DNA from: an uncultured Lachnospiraceae bacterium
Lineage (GTDB): Bacteria; Bacillota; Clostridia; Lachnospirales; Lachnospiraceae
Length of the DNA stretch: 64,000 bases
Direction: 5' to 3'
Assembly: GCA_947632515.1 (NCBI GenBank)
Contig: CANRPO010000006.1
Location: forward strand, 1 to 64,000
A model generated the notes under the pieces. The model saw only the letters and a program-made list of their open reading frames with translations. It was not told the DNA's origin and ran no database searches. Every line of letters begins with the position of its first letter. The first letter of the stretch is position 1. Shown here piece by piece: positions 25,977-35,243 of the stretch. A program made the translations under genes and the position numbers.

Positions 25977-26533
25977 CTTTTCTCCCTCTTTTTTGCCAGA
26001 GCATTCCGCACGACGCCGCACAGCGCGCACAGGATCAGTATGACGATGGAATCCGCCTGCAGGAAACAGGCTGCCGCGAACGCCGCCGCCAGCACCGCGT
26101 AGGTGAACGCCCGCCTCGAAAGCTGCCGAAACAGGGAGACGAGCGCGCTCGCGATCAGCACGAGGACGCCCGCGCGGATGCCGCGGAACGCTTTCTGCAC
26201 GATGGTAAAACGCTCCACGCGCGCCAGAATACCCGCTATGAGCAGGATAATCAAAAAGGAGGGCAAAACGACGCCCAGCGTCGCCGCCAGCGCGCCCGGG
26301 ACGCCTCCCACCCGGTTTCCCACGAAGGTCGCCGCATTGATCGCAAGCGGCCCGGGCGTGGACTCCGCGATGGCGATCAGATCAAACATCTCCTCCTCGG
26401 CGAGCCACTTCTTCTCCTCCACGACCTCCCGCCTGACCAGCGGGATCATGGCGTACCCGCCGCCGAAGGTGAAGGCGCCGATCTTAAAGAAAGTGACGAA
26501 CAGTTCTCTTATGGTTCCCCGCTTCATTGCCAT
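25973..26533 (-). CDS. chromate transporter family protein, first half-size subunit
   Basis: Membrane protein of 186 aa with the same signature motifs as its partner (FGGGYAMIPL and ESTPGPLAINAATF), so the pair arose by duplication. Some five or six hydrophobic helices are predicted. GAGGACAG lies close to the ATG; the second Met (codon 3) is an equally possible start. It begins only 6 bp after potD, so it is probably the sixth gene of the polyamine operon. Confidence 0.85.
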   Translation of the reverse strand: MAMKRGTIRELFVTFFKIGAFTFGGGYAMIPLVRREVVEEKKWLAEEEMFDLIAIAESTPGPLAINAATFVGNRVGGVPGALAATLGVVLPSFLIILLIAGILARVERFTIVQKAFRGIRAGVLVLIASALVSLFRQLSRRAFTYAVLAAAFAAACFLQADSIVILILCALCGVVRNALAKKREKR

Positions 26534-26539
26534 CTGTCC

Positions 26540-27595
26540 TCAGTCCGCCTTCAGCTCTTTCCACAGTTCATTGTACAGTTTCGTGACTTCCGGGTCGGTC
26601 TGCGTGCAGACCTCGCAGTTCGCCATATCCTCCTCGGTGGGTGTGATGGCGGGATCGTTCCTGAGCGCCTCATCCATATTCTCAACGACGGCCTCGTTGG
26701 GCGTAGAGTAATAGATGTACTCGAAGTTCTTCTCCGCCACGTCCTCACGGCAGAGGAAATCCAGGAATTTCGCCGCCGCCTCGGGGTTTTTGCAGTGTCT
26801 GGTGACGATCCAAGAGTCGATCCACACGTTGGAGCCCTCCTTGGGCACCACATAGGCCAGATCTTCATTGTACTCATGTCCCAGATACGCCTCGCCGGAG
26901 TACACCACCGCCATGGCCGCATTCCCCGCGACCACCTCGTCTCTCGCCTCGTCCACCAGATACGCCTGCACGTCCGGTTTCTGCCTGATGAGAAGTTCCT
27001 GCGCCTCGCGCAACTCGCCTTCATCCGAGGTATTCAGGGAATAGCCCAGATACTTCAGCGTGATCATGAAGGTGTCCCGCTGGCTGTTCTGCATGATGAT
27101 GTCGTTCTTGTAGCTGCCGTCGAAGAGCACGCCCCAGCTGTCGATGGGCGCGTCCACTTTGGTGGTGTCGTAGAGAATGCCAATCGTCCCATAGAAGTAG
27201 GGCAGCGCGTACTCGTTATCGGGGTCGAAAGCCTTCGAGAACTCCCAGAACCGGTCGCCGATATTGCCCGCATACTCCATGGAAGAGAAATCTACCTTCT
27301 GCGCCTCTCCCTCCTCGATGAGCCGCTGGATCATGTAATCAGCGGAGCAGACCAGATCGTAGTCGATCGCGCCGGAGCTGTATTTCGCGTACAGTTCCTC
27401 CGGCGTCAGCGCCTCCTCATACTTGATGCCGATGCCCGTCTCCTCCGTAAACCGGTCGATCACATCGGGATCCATATATTCCCCGTAATTAAACACCGTC
27501 AGGTACTCTTCCGGCTCCGCCTTCCCACAGCCTCCCAACGCAAAAACGCCGGACAGCGCAAGCGCCGCAGCGCAAATCTTTTCCCTCATCCTCAT
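26540..27595 (-). CDS. potD: spermidine/putrescine-binding lipoprotein PotD
   Basis: Extracellular substrate-binding lipoprotein of 351 aa for polyamine import. The signal peptide ends in the lipobox LGGC with Cys23. The mature protein starts the PotD fold with LTVFNYGEYMDPDVI and later has the acidic and aromatic stretches typical of polyamine-binding sites (CSADYMI, PYFYGTIG, WIDSWIV). The ATG overlaps the stop of potC. Anchored on the outer face of the membrane, it hands substrate to PotBC. Confidence 0.93.
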   Translation of the reverse strand: MRMREKICAAALALSGVFALGGCGKAEPEEYLTVFNYGEYMDPDVIDRFTEETGIGIKYEEALTPEELYAKYSSGAIDYDLVCSADYMIQRLIEEGEAQKVDFSSMEYAGNIGDRFWEFSKAFDPDNEYALPYFYGTIGILYDTTKVDAPIDSWGVLFDGSYKNDIIMQNSQRDTFMITLKYLGYSLNTSDEGELREAQELLIRQKPDVQAYLVDEARDEVVAGNAAMAVVYSGEAYLGHEYNEDLAYVVPKEGSNVWIDSWIVTRHCKNPEAAAKFLDFLCREDVAEKNFEYIYYSTPNEAVVENMDEALRNDPAITPTEEDMANCEVCTQTDPEVTKLYNELWKELKAD

Positions 27596-28395
27596 CTGCT
27601 CCTTTCTATCACATCTTCCGTATTCTTCCCCTTGCCGGACAGCGCGTTGAACGCTAACAGGATCACGAAGATCACCGCGAACAGCAGCGTGGACAGCGCG
27701 TACATCTCCGGCTTGATGCCTTTTCTGATCTCCCCGTAGATCATGGTGGACAGCGTGTTTACCCCCGCCCCCTTCGTGAAGTAGGTGATCACGAAGTCAT
27801 CCATGGACATGGTAAGCGCCATGAAAAAGCCCGCCAGGATCCCGCTGCCGATCTGCGGCAGCACGATGTGAAAGAACGCGTAGACGCTGCCCGCCCCCAG
27901 ATCTCTGGCCGCCTCGTAGATGCTCAGGTTCAGCGATTTCAGTTTCGGCATGACGCTCAAAATCACATAGGGGATGTTAAAGGTGATGTGAGCGACCAGC
28001 ACGCTCCCGAATCCCAGCGGTATCAGACGGACAAACCACAGCATAAGCGCGATCCCCGTCACGATGTCCGCATTCAGGATCGGAATGTTGGTCACGGACA
28101 TCACGATCTGGTAGCCCCTCTTTCGCATGGCCTGAATCCCTACGGCGCCCAGCGTGCCGATGACCGTCGCTGCGGCGGCCGAGGCGAGGCCGAGGAGCAG
28201 CGTCGTCTCAAGCGCCTCCAGAATCTGCCTGCTGGAGAACAGTCTGCCGTACCACTTCAGGGTAAAACCGCCCCATGTCACGCGGGAGCGGGAATCGTTG
28301 AAGGAGAGCACGATCAGCACAAAGATCGGCGCATACAGAAACAGCAGGATGAACGCCAGATAACATCTCATAAACGCATTTTTCAATCTCACCAT
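27592..28395 (-). CDS. potC: spermidine/putrescine ABC permease PotC
   Basis: Inner-membrane permease of 267 aa with six predicted helices. The EAA loop that contacts the ATPase is seen as YEAARDLGAGSVYAFFHIVLP near residue 160. It pairs with PotB as a heterodimer. The gene overlaps both neighbours (7 nt with potB, 4 nt with potD), showing tight translational coupling. Confidence 0.93.
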   Translation of the reverse strand: MVRLKNAFMRCYLAFILLFLYAPIFVLIVLSFNDSRSRVTWGGFTLKWYGRLFSSRQILEALETTLLLGLASAAAATVIGTLGAVGIQAMRKRGYQIVMSVTNIPILNADIVTGIALMLWFVRLIPLGFGSVLVAHITFNIPYVILSVMPKLKSLNLSIYEAARDLGAGSVYAFFHIVLPQIGSGILAGFFMALTMSMDDFVITYFTKGAGVNTLSTMIYGEIRKGIKPEMYALSTLLFAVIFVILLAFNALSGKGKNTEDVIERSR

Positions 28396-29204
28396 ATCGA
28401 CGTTCCTTTCTCCTCCAGGTCATTGCGCATGGTAAATGCCAGACCGATCAGCACGAGGAGCATAAGCGAGATGGAGAGCCCCGCGCCCAGATGCCAGTCC
28501 ATGCTCTTCATAAATTCCTGTTCGATGATATTCCCGATCAGCTGCAGCTTACCGCCGCCGAGAATGTCCGCGATGACGAAAGACGTCATGGCCGGAACGA
28601 ACACCATCACGATCCCGCTCAGCATACCCGGCATGGAGAGCGGAAAGATGATCTTGCAGAACACGGCCATGCCGCCCGCGCCCAGATCTCTGGCCGCCTC
28701 GATAATATCTTCGTCAATGTCGGAGATGGCGTTGAAGATCGGCAGGATCATGTAGGGCAGGAAATCGTATACCATACCGATCATAAGCGCAATCCATGTG
28801 TTGCCGATGGCAAGCGGCGCGCCGCCGAACTTCCCGACGATAAAATTCAGTATGCCGTTCTTGGACAGGATCATCTGCCACGCCAGGATCCGCAGGATAA
28901 AGTTCATCCACATCGGCAGCACCAGCAGAAAGATCGTAAACCCTTTGCGCCCCAGCCGCAGGCTCTTTAAGATGAGCGCGGCCGGATACGCCAGCAGAAT
29001 ACACAGCAGGGTGCATCCGAACGCAATCGCCAGCGAGAAAAGCAAAGCCTGCCTGTTGATCGGCTCGGCGATGGCCAGAATATTGTCCCATGTATAGCTC
29101 CCGTCGTCCCCCGTAAACGCGCTGACCGCAATCGAGACGAGCGGCAGGAGCGTAAACCCGACGATCCAGATTATGTACGGCGTGGCTAAATATTTTCGGC
29201 TCAT
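28389..29204 (-). CDS. potB: spermidine/putrescine ABC permease PotB
   Basis: Permease partner of PotC, 271 aa with six predicted helices. The EAA motif reads IEAARDLGAGGMAVF near residue 168. The N-terminal helix (PYIIWIVGFTLLPLVSI) fits PotB/PotH proteins. It overlaps potA by 4 nt. Confidence 0.93.
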   Translation of the reverse strand: MSRKYLATPYIIWIVGFTLLPLVSIAVSAFTGDDGSYTWDNILAIAEPINRQALLFSLAIAFGCTLLCILLAYPAALILKSLRLGRKGFTIFLLVLPMWMNFILRILAWQMILSKNGILNFIVGKFGGAPLAIGNTWIALMIGMVYDFLPYMILPIFNAISDIDEDIIEAARDLGAGGMAVFCKIIFPLSMPGMLSGIVMVFVPAMTSFVIADILGGGKLQLIGNIIEQEFMKSMDWHLGAGLSISLMLLVLIGLAFTMRNDLEEKGTSIW

Positions 29205-30283
29205 TCTTTGATCATCTCCGCATCTTCAGATTTCGGCTTGTGCATGATCTGGATATTGTCCGGCAGCACATAGAGGCCGACCCGCGTTCCGACTTCCGGC
29301 GCGGTGACGCTCTGGCTGACCCACTCGCAGCCTTCCGTCCGCACCTTGATCTCATAGTAAGCGCCCTTGAACAGCACAGAGACGACCTGCCCGTTGAAAA
29401 AGCCGTCTCCCTCCGGCCTGATCTCCAGATCCTCCGGGCGTATGACCACGTCCACCGCCTCCCGCTCGGCAAATCCCTCGTCCACGCAGGGGATCTTCAC
29501 GCCGAAGATCTCCACCACCCTGTCCTGCGGCATGACGCCGTCTACAATGTTGCTCTCGCCGATGAAGTCCGCCACGAAAGCGTTCTGCGGCTCGTCATAG
29601 ATGGACTTGGACGTTCCCATCTGCTGGATGATCCCCCTGTTCATGACCACGATCTTATCCGACATGGTGAGGGCCTCCTCCTGGTCATGGGTGACATAGA
29701 TAAAGGTGATCCCCACCTCTTTCTTGATGCGGATCAGCTCCTGCTGCATGTCGTGGCGCAGTTTCAGATCCAGCGCGCCGAGCGGCTCGTCGAGCAGCAG
29801 GATCTCCGGCTCGTTCACGATCGCCCGCGCGATGGCGATCCTCTGCTGCTGGCCGCCGGAGAGCGCGGTGGTGTTCCGTTTCTCATACCCCTCCAGATTC
29901 ACCAGTTTCAGAGCGTACCTGATCTTGTCCTGAATGTATGCCTTGCTCTTCTTCTTCAGTTTCAGGCCGAAGGCGATGTTCTCTTCCACGTTCATATGCG
30001 GGAACAGGGAATATTTCTGGAAGACCGTGTTGACGTTGCGTTTCTCCGACGCCAGATCGGTGATGTCCTTCCCGTCGAAGAAGACGGCTCCCTCATCCGG
30101 CCTGACAAACCCGCCAATGATGCGCAGCGTCGTGCTCTTCCCGCAGCCGGACGGCCCCAACAGCGTGATAAATTCGTTCCTGCCGATGGACAGGGAAAGA
30201 TCGTCCAGCACTTTCTTTCCGTCAAAAGACTTGGATATATTTCTCAGTTCCAATATGTCTCTTTCTTTTTCGTTCATCTCCAT
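29201..30283 (-). CDS. potA: spermidine/putrescine ABC transporter ATPase PotA
   Basis: ATPase of 360 aa driving PotBC. Walker A GPSGCGKSTT near residue 41, signature LSGGQQQR, Walker B LLLDEPLGALD and H-loop THDQEEA are all present. The C-terminal ~110 residues form the TOBE/OB regulatory domain (VIRPEDLEI). TAGGAGAAACGT lies before the ATG. It starts 9 bp after the regulator gene. Confidence 0.95.
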   Translation of the reverse strand: MEMNEKERDILELRNISKSFDGKKVLDDLSLSIGRNEFITLLGPSGCGKSTTLRIIGGFVRPDEGAVFFDGKDITDLASEKRNVNTVFQKYSLFPHMNVEENIAFGLKLKKKSKAYIQDKIRYALKLVNLEGYEKRNTTALSGGQQQRIAIARAIVNEPEILLLDEPLGALDLKLRHDMQQELIRIKKEVGITFIYVTHDQEEALTMSDKIVVMNRGIIQQMGTSKSIYDEPQNAFVADFIGESNIVDGVMPQDRVVEIFGVKIPCVDEGFAEREAVDVVIRPEDLEIRPEGDGFFNGQVVSVLFKGAYYEIKVRTEGCEWVSQSVTAPEVGTRVGLYVLPDNIQIMHKPKSEDAEMIKE

Positions 30284-30292
30284 ACGTTTCTC

Positions 30293-30841
30293 CTAAAAAC
30301 TGGGCGGCGTGCTGACCCAGAGCACCTTCGCCTCTTTTCGCCCGGCCGCCTCCAGCTTATGTCTCTTCGTGGCGGAGTAATAGAAGGAATCCCCCTGCTC
30401 CACGGTATGTACTTTCTCCCCAAAATACAGTTTGACGCTGCCCTCCAGGACGTATCCGAACTCCTCCCCCTCGTGGGGCTTGTCAAAAGGCAGGTTCGCC
30501 CTTGGCTCAAGGGTGACGAGAATCGGCTCCATCTGGTTCTTCTGCGCCGTCGGCACCAGCCATCTGGTACAGTTCTTCGCTTTGTCCACCTTCTCGAAAC
30601 AGTCCTCCGGCTTATAGACGATCTGCGGATCCTCATCATCGTTAAAGAAATCCGCAAGATTGCTGCCCAGGCACTCGATGATGTCCGCCAGCGTCGCCAC
30701 GGACGGCGCCGTGAATCCCCTCTCTACCTGGGAGATAAAACCCTTGGTGAGATCGGAACGGTCCGCCAGCTCCTGCTGCGTCAGCCCGTTCTGGTTCCTC
30801 AAATTCTTGATCTTATTTCCAATCTGTTCTTCCAGTTTCAT
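30293..30841 (-). CDS. XRE-family regulator with cupin domain (PuuR-like), of the pot operon
   Basis: Regulator of 182 aa. An N-terminal HTH (GLTQQELADRSDLTKGFISQVERG, residues 19-42) is joined to a C-terminal cupin barrel (PHEGEEFGYVLEGSVKLYFGE with the metal-binding-type His/Glu). This is the layout of PuuR and similar repressors that sense polyamines or related amines. As first gene of the potABCD operon it most likely controls that operon and itself in response to polyamine. Confidence 0.88.
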   Translation of the reverse strand: MKLEEQIGNKIKNLRNQNGLTQQELADRSDLTKGFISQVERGFTAPSVATLADIIECLGSNLADFFNDDEDPQIVYKPEDCFEKVDKAKNCTRWLVPTAQKNQMEPILVTLEPRANLPFDKPHEGEEFGYVLEGSVKLYFGEKVHTVEQGDSFYYSATKRHKLEAAGRKEAKVLWVSTPPSF

Positions 30842-30938
30842 ACCCTAAATCCCTTTTCAATGCCTGTGTCTTCTCCTCCGCATGACAGGTCCGTATGTTT
30901 ACTGACATTTAACTCAGAGTTTATACGCGCTGACTTCA

Positions 30939-30966
30939 ATTATACATATACTAAACATAAAGTCAA
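30939..30966 (-). promoter_or_regulatory. promoter of the regulator-potABCD operon
   Basis: TTGACT (30961-30966) and TATAAT (30939-30944) with a 16-bp spacer, about 98 bp before the regulator gene. An inverted repeat TGACTT/AAGTCA spans the whole promoter and is a candidate operator for the cupin regulator. Confidence 0.7.
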
Positions 30967-31092
30967 CTATATTTTTTATCTGCGCCGTTATGACTTCATG
31001 ATTGTAATTTCACGTTCATTCCTATAAAATGAGAGGGGATCGGTGTACGCCGAAGATTCCACAGTCATGATACGCACAGAGGAGACAAGACT

Positions 31093-31713
31093 ATGTTAAG
31101 ACAGCCGGATAACGATTCTGTCACGATCCGCACCGCCGGCTTAAGCGACGCCCGGGAGCTTCTGGACATCTACGCGCCCTACGTTGCGGAGACTGCGATC
31201 AGCTTTGAGTATGAGACGCCGGGCTTGGAAGAGTTTAAGACCCGGATCGCGAATATCTCACAAAAATACCCCTATCTTGTGGCCGAGCGGGGCGGGGAAA
31301 TTCTCGGCTACGCCTACACCCACGCATTTGTGGGGCGGGCCGCCTACGACTGGTCGGCGGAGACGACCATCTATCTCAGGAGAGGAAACACCGGGATCGG
31401 GATCGGCAGACTGCTCTACGAAACGCTGGAACAGATCTCAAAGGCACAGCGCATTCTCAATCTGTATGCCTGCGTCGGTTATCCTGAGATTGAGGACGAG
31501 CATCTCACCAAAAACAGCGTGCAGTTCCATGAGCACATGGGCTATCGCACAGTGGGCACTTTCCGAAACTGCGGCTACAAGTTTGACACATGGTATCACA
31601 TGGTATGGATGGAAAAACTGATCGGGGAACCTGCGATCCCCCAGCCTCCCGTCATACCGTTTCCGCTGCTTGGCGACACGGCAAATCACATTTGTTCCCG
31701 CGCGGTCATATAA
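31093..31713 (+). CDS. GNAT acetyltransferase, phosphinothricin/methionine-sulfoximine type
   Basis: Acetyltransferase of 206 aa. The N-terminal IRTAGLSDARELLDIYAPYV and AETAISFEYETP are close to the PAT/MddA group, which acetylates phosphinothricin, methionine sulfoximine or an amino acid amine. The acetyl-CoA loop reads RRGNTGIGIGRLLYE near residue 99, and FHEHMGYRTVGTFRNCGYK matches the family's end. A tail of about 25 residues after EKLIGEP is unusual. GAGGAGACAAGACT precedes the ATG. Confidence 0.82.
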   Translation: MLRQPDNDSVTIRTAGLSDARELLDIYAPYVAETAISFEYETPGLEEFKTRIANISQKYPYLVAERGGEILGYAYTHAFVGRAAYDWSAETTIYLRRGNTGIGIGRLLYETLEQISKAQRILNLYACVGYPEIEDEHLTKNSVQFHEHMGYRTVGTFRNCGYKFDTWYHMVWMEKLIGEPAIPQPPVIPFPLLGDTANHICSRAVI

Positions 31714-31745
31714 TACAGTAAAGCTGACGTTTCGAGGCGACTCCT

Positions 31746-32390
31746 ATGCCCTCTCCTATGATCGCCGTATTCGGCCGTTCCCGAGACACGCACAATTATG
31801 AAAACGCCCTGCGTTCTCTGGGCGTTCCTTTTATCACTACTCTCGATGTACAGAAGGCCGACAGCGCGACGCATCTGCTCTTACCCGGCGGCGGCGACAT
31901 CACGCCCGCCTTTTTCGGACAGCGCAACGCCGGTTCCCGCAGCATTGACACAGAGTTGGATATTCTGCAGCTGCAGGCGCTCTCCTTTTTCATGGAACAA
32001 AAAAAGCCCATACTGGGCATCTGTAAGGGCATGCAGCTTATCAACGTCCATCTGGGCGGCACGATCAGACAGCACATCGGCACTGCCGGGACACACGAGT
32101 GGAAGGAGGGCGACAAGATGCACCGCGTCTATCACTGCGGCGTCAATCGCGGCGATTTCTTCTTTCAACTGTACGGTACGGGCACGCGTGTCAACTCCGC
32201 GCACCATCAGGCCATCGACAAATTGGGGCGCGATCTTGTGCCCGTCTGCCGCGCGGCGGACAGCGTGATCGAGGGTATCATGCACACATCCCTGCCCGTT
32301 ATCGCTGTCCAATGGCATCCGGAGCGCATCATGGAAAGCGGCGGAGAGCGGCTGTTTCACTACTTTACCGGCCCTGTCTCTACCTGGTGA
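31746..32390 (+). CDS. class I glutamine amidotransferase-like protein (gamma-glutamyl-GABA hydrolase family)
   Basis: Hydrolase of 214 aa related to PuuD. The nucleophile Cys is in GICKGMQLINV near residue 96, and the His/Glu of the triad are in VQWHPERI near the C-terminus. PuuD releases GABA from gamma-glutamyl-GABA in putrescine breakdown. Its position next to the PuuR-like regulator and potABCD fits a polyamine role, although no other puu gene is present. At 214 aa it is somewhat shorter than E. coli PuuD. Confidence 0.82.
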   Translation: MPSPMIAVFGRSRDTHNYENALRSLGVPFITTLDVQKADSATHLLLPGGGDITPAFFGQRNAGSRSIDTELDILQLQALSFFMEQKKPILGICKGMQLINVHLGGTIRQHIGTAGTHEWKEGDKMHRVYHCGVNRGDFFFQLYGTGTRVNSAHHQAIDKLGRDLVPVCRAADSVIEGIMHTSLPVIAVQWHPERIMESGGERLFHYFTGPVSTW

Positions 32391-33543
32391 ACATCTGCTC
32401 CAGCTGGAGGATGCCTTCGTCGAATTTCTCCTTCTGCAGTTCCGTCTTACTTTTAAACATTTCCTTCGCGTTGACCGACGCGATCTCAAAGAGGGACTTC
32501 ATGATCCGCACGACCGCCCTGCCGGTCTGCGGATCAATCTCTTTTAACGCTGCGCCCACCTTCTGAATACTGTGAAACCAATGGGCGGTAAAGTCGATCA
32601 GATTGTCGGTTCCCGACGCCAACAGCACCTGATAGAGCGTATCGACGAAAGTGTGCATCTGCTCCTGCGTGAGCGAGAGGATCCACTCGTTCAGCGCCTC
32701 ATCCCAAAACTTCCGCCCGGCATAGAGTTCGTTCACGCTCCGGAAATGATCATCCTTTACCAACCATGTGTAGGGATTGTGCTGCGCCAGCCCGATGGTC
32801 TTGCTCTCCACCACCTGATAGACGCCGTCCGAATATAAGATCATTCCCACCAGCGAAGAGTGCGGAATCGTTTTACAGATCCTGCCCTCGATCTCGTCGT
32901 AGGCTCCTCTCGCCTTCACCTCCGGCCGAAAGCCGGGCCCGTCATGATCGTAGATCGCCATAATGCGGTCCCGCACCGCAGCCTCGCAGTTCATGCAGGC
33001 ATAAGTCGCCAGATTACCGCCCTTGGAGTGACCTCCCACATAGAAATCTCCCCGGATGACCTGTGCCGCGCGATTCAGATAGTCCACGCTCAAAAGCTGT
33101 CCCTTCACCGGCTCAGAGAAGGCAAGATTCAAATCCTCCTTCCATCCCACGATCGTCTCGTCCGTTCCTCTGTACGCCACATAACAGACTCCATCAGACA
33201 GCCGGAAGATCGACGCGGAGAACTGCGTCTCCGTCTCCAGGTCAATTAGATTTACATAACTATATATCTGCGTATCCTGAAACCGTTTACTGCCAAGCAT
33301 GCCTTGAAACAGCGCGGTGTTGTCCTCCCGATAGCGTTCGTCCGCATACAGGCAGTCGTACCGCTCATGCGCCGCGATCTCCCGCAGGCTCGCCGCCGGC
33401 CTGTTCTCACCCGGCGACGGCGCGATCCCGTCAAACTTGAGATAGGATAACTGGCAGAGCACCAGACTGTCCACTTCGTTGAGCGGTTTCTCCGCAAATG
33501 TGTAATCCCCATATTCTTTCAGATAATCCAAAATCGTTCCCAT
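32380..33543 (-). CDS. Mbeg1-like alpha/beta hydrolase (DUF2974)
   Basis: Protein of 387 aa with a lipase-like fold. The nucleophile elbow is GGHSKGGNLA (Ser in GHSKG) near residue 165, after YVAYRGTDETIVGWKEDLN, the substrate-lid region typical of class 3 lipase relatives. No signal peptide. The start at 33543 (MGTILDYLKEYG) is preferred because family members begin there; GAGGGGAAAC precedes it. The 3' end overlaps the convergent PuuD-like gene by 11 bp. A near copy of the recurring decamer is at 33250. Confidence 0.75.
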   Translation of the reverse strand: MGTILDYLKEYGDYTFAEKPLNEVDSLVLCQLSYLKFDGIAPSPGENRPAASLREIAAHERYDCLYADERYREDNTALFQGMLGSKRFQDTQIYSYVNLIDLETETQFSASIFRLSDGVCYVAYRGTDETIVGWKEDLNLAFSEPVKGQLLSVDYLNRAAQVIRGDFYVGGHSKGGNLATYACMNCEAAVRDRIMAIYDHDGPGFRPEVKARGAYDEIEGRICKTIPHSSLVGMILYSDGVYQVVESKTIGLAQHNPYTWLVKDDHFRSVNELYAGRKFWDEALNEWILSLTQEQMHTFVDTLYQVLLASGTDNLIDFTAHWFHSIQKVGAALKEIDPQTGRAVVRIMKSLFEIASVNAKEMFKSKTELQKEKFDEGILQLEQMFTR

Positions 33544-33613
33544 GTTTCCCCTCGCACCGTCGGGCGTCCCCATTCTCTCTCACATCTATGCTATGCCGCG
33601 CCGTGTGATATGG

Positions 33614-34639
33614 CTATAACCTTGCCTCCAGATGTTCGATATTCTTGATCAGCACAGAGATCGTTCCGTCGGGATTGGTGATAAACTCCACGCTTTTGGG
33701 ATCCTTGTACTGCTCCATCGGTATCTTGATCTCTATTCCTGTGTCCGTGTACAAGTGCTGGCTCTGGTACCTGCGCACCGTGTTCTCGCTCCGGGGCTGG
33801 ATCTCCTCTTTTACCATATTGTACTTTTCCATTTTATCCTGAAAAGCCACCTTCAATTCAGGCTGCTCCTCGAAGATCCGCTCGGCCAGCTCCTCCACCA
33901 CGAAACCGCCCTTCTCCTCGATCTCCTCCTGAATGATGCTCTTAGCCCGCATCTGTTTCTCAAATCTCTCTGTCTCGTCGTAGCCTTCCTTTTGAATGCT
34001 CTCCACGGCGCGGCTCACGATGGACAGCTTGGACTTGTGCGACAGATGGGAACTGCACTTTAGGAATAAAAACGAAAAGTAATCTGTCTTCTCGCCGTTC
34101 ACCTCGTATTTTTTCTCGATCACCCACAGCGCCAGATCCTCCAGCCGGATGACCGCCGCCTCTGTGAGCCGCTGGCTCTCCGACGGCAGGATGGATTTAT
34201 GCCTGATGATCTCATTGCTGTTACCTTGGCCGTCCTCAAGCGCCATCGTCCGATGCGTATAGAGCGATCTGTAATTCATCTTGAGGAGCGCGAGATACTC
34301 GTCCTCCCCCTCCTTAAAGCGAACGACCATGAGATCCGCCGCGGGAATATCGATATTGCCGCTCATGATGTCGTACAGCATGGACGCTATTTCCTTGCTG
34401 ACGGCGATAAAATCTTCGTCCGCGTAGGAATCCAGCAGCCGATAGACCTCCGACTGATCCTTGTAGAAACGGCATTCCTTCGCGTCGTCCCCCGCGCTGA
34501 TACGCGCGATGTGCTCTCTTACAAACTCCGCCACCTCCGAGCCGTACTCCAATTCCGTGTCCGACAGCACCGGCATGCCGATGGTGGAATCCAGAATATG
34601 TACGATCAGATGCTTGATCCTGATGTCCTCTTTGTTCAT
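33614..34639 (-). CDS. nucleoid-associated protein (NdpA/YejK family)
   Basis: DNA-associated protein of 341 aa. It begins IRIKHLIVHILD, which matches the N-terminus of the NdpA/37-kDa nucleoid protein family, and continues through DLMVVRFKEGEDEYLALLKMNYR and a lysine-rich C-terminal half. Members bind the bacterial nucleoid, but their exact role is unclear. The start at 34639 is chosen because GAGGAG lies 11 nt upstream; the GTG four codons earlier would overlap that site. Confidence 0.78.
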   Translation of the reverse strand: MNKEDIRIKHLIVHILDSTIGMPVLSDTELEYGSEVAEFVREHIARISAGDDAKECRFYKDQSEVYRLLDSYADEDFIAVSKEIASMLYDIMSGNIDIPAADLMVVRFKEGEDEYLALLKMNYRSLYTHRTMALEDGQGNSNEIIRHKSILPSESQRLTEAAVIRLEDLALWVIEKKYEVNGEKTDYFSFLFLKCSSHLSHKSKLSIVSRAVESIQKEGYDETERFEKQMRAKSIIQEEIEEKGGFVVEELAERIFEEQPELKVAFQDKMEKYNMVKEEIQPRSENTVRRYQSQHLYTDTGIEIKIPMEQYKDPKSVEFITNPDGTISVLIKNIEHLEARL

Positions 34640-34731
34640 CTTCCGGGTCACTCCTCTATCTTCCGTTTGTCTTCTTACCGCATCTGCCCTGTCTGTCTGT
34701 GCAGACTATGCTCGACGCTGCGGCAGCGTCC

Positions 34732-35106
34732 CTAGCTATACTTTCCCTCATAGTCCGTCCCTGTCTCAGACTGCATTAGGTTTACATAATATTCCGGGTC
34801 CTGTTCCATTTTCAGGAACGTGTCAAATGCCATCAGGAGCATTTTGTCCGCGTTGTTCTTCATGTCATCCCTGCCGCGGTCCATCTGCGCCTTAAAGTGA
34901 TCCATCTGCCACACCATGACGTCCACTATGCCGTAACCCCGCACCTTATACTCGCACAGAAAATTCCGGCTTTCCATGTAAGATACAAACTCCCGATAGA
35001 TCCCCTCAGACCGCCCGAGCCTCTGCCAAAAATCCTGTAAAAACGCCTCGTCCTGTCCCGCGTAATGACACAGCGCGCACGCCCATTGATACGCTTTTTC
35101 TTCCAT
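34732..35106 (-). CDS. hypothetical protein
   Basis: Small soluble protein of 124 aa, mainly helical, with several aromatic residues and three Cys (ACALCHYAG and LCEY). GGAGAAAGATC before the ATG at 35106 sets the start. Lies 92 bp upstream of the nucleoid-associated protein gene in the same direction. No family recognised. The decamer GTTTACATAA occurs at 34780, coding Tyr-Val-Asn in frame. Confidence 0.6.
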   Translation of the reverse strand: MEEKAYQWACALCHYAGQDEAFLQDFWQRLGRSEGIYREFVSYMESRNFLCEYKVRGYGIVDVMVWQMDHFKAQMDRGRDDMKNNADKMLLMAFDTFLKMEQDPEYYVNLMQSETGTDYEGKYS

Positions 35107-35243
35107 GATCTTTCTCCTCGCTGTGGCGGCGCATGTTTTCTTTTGCGCCGCCATGTTCTTTTTGACGCCCGTTCCCTATATAATTATGATAACAAAACAA
35201 GGCGCTCCGCACCCGGCGGTACGGGCGGGAAACGAAACGCTCT

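Noticed and set aside
34711-34727. Perfect palindrome GACGCTGC-G-GCAGCGTC between the hypothetical gene and the nucleoid-associated protein gene
   Set aside because: No T-run on either strand and no second copy; too short to call a terminator or operator.
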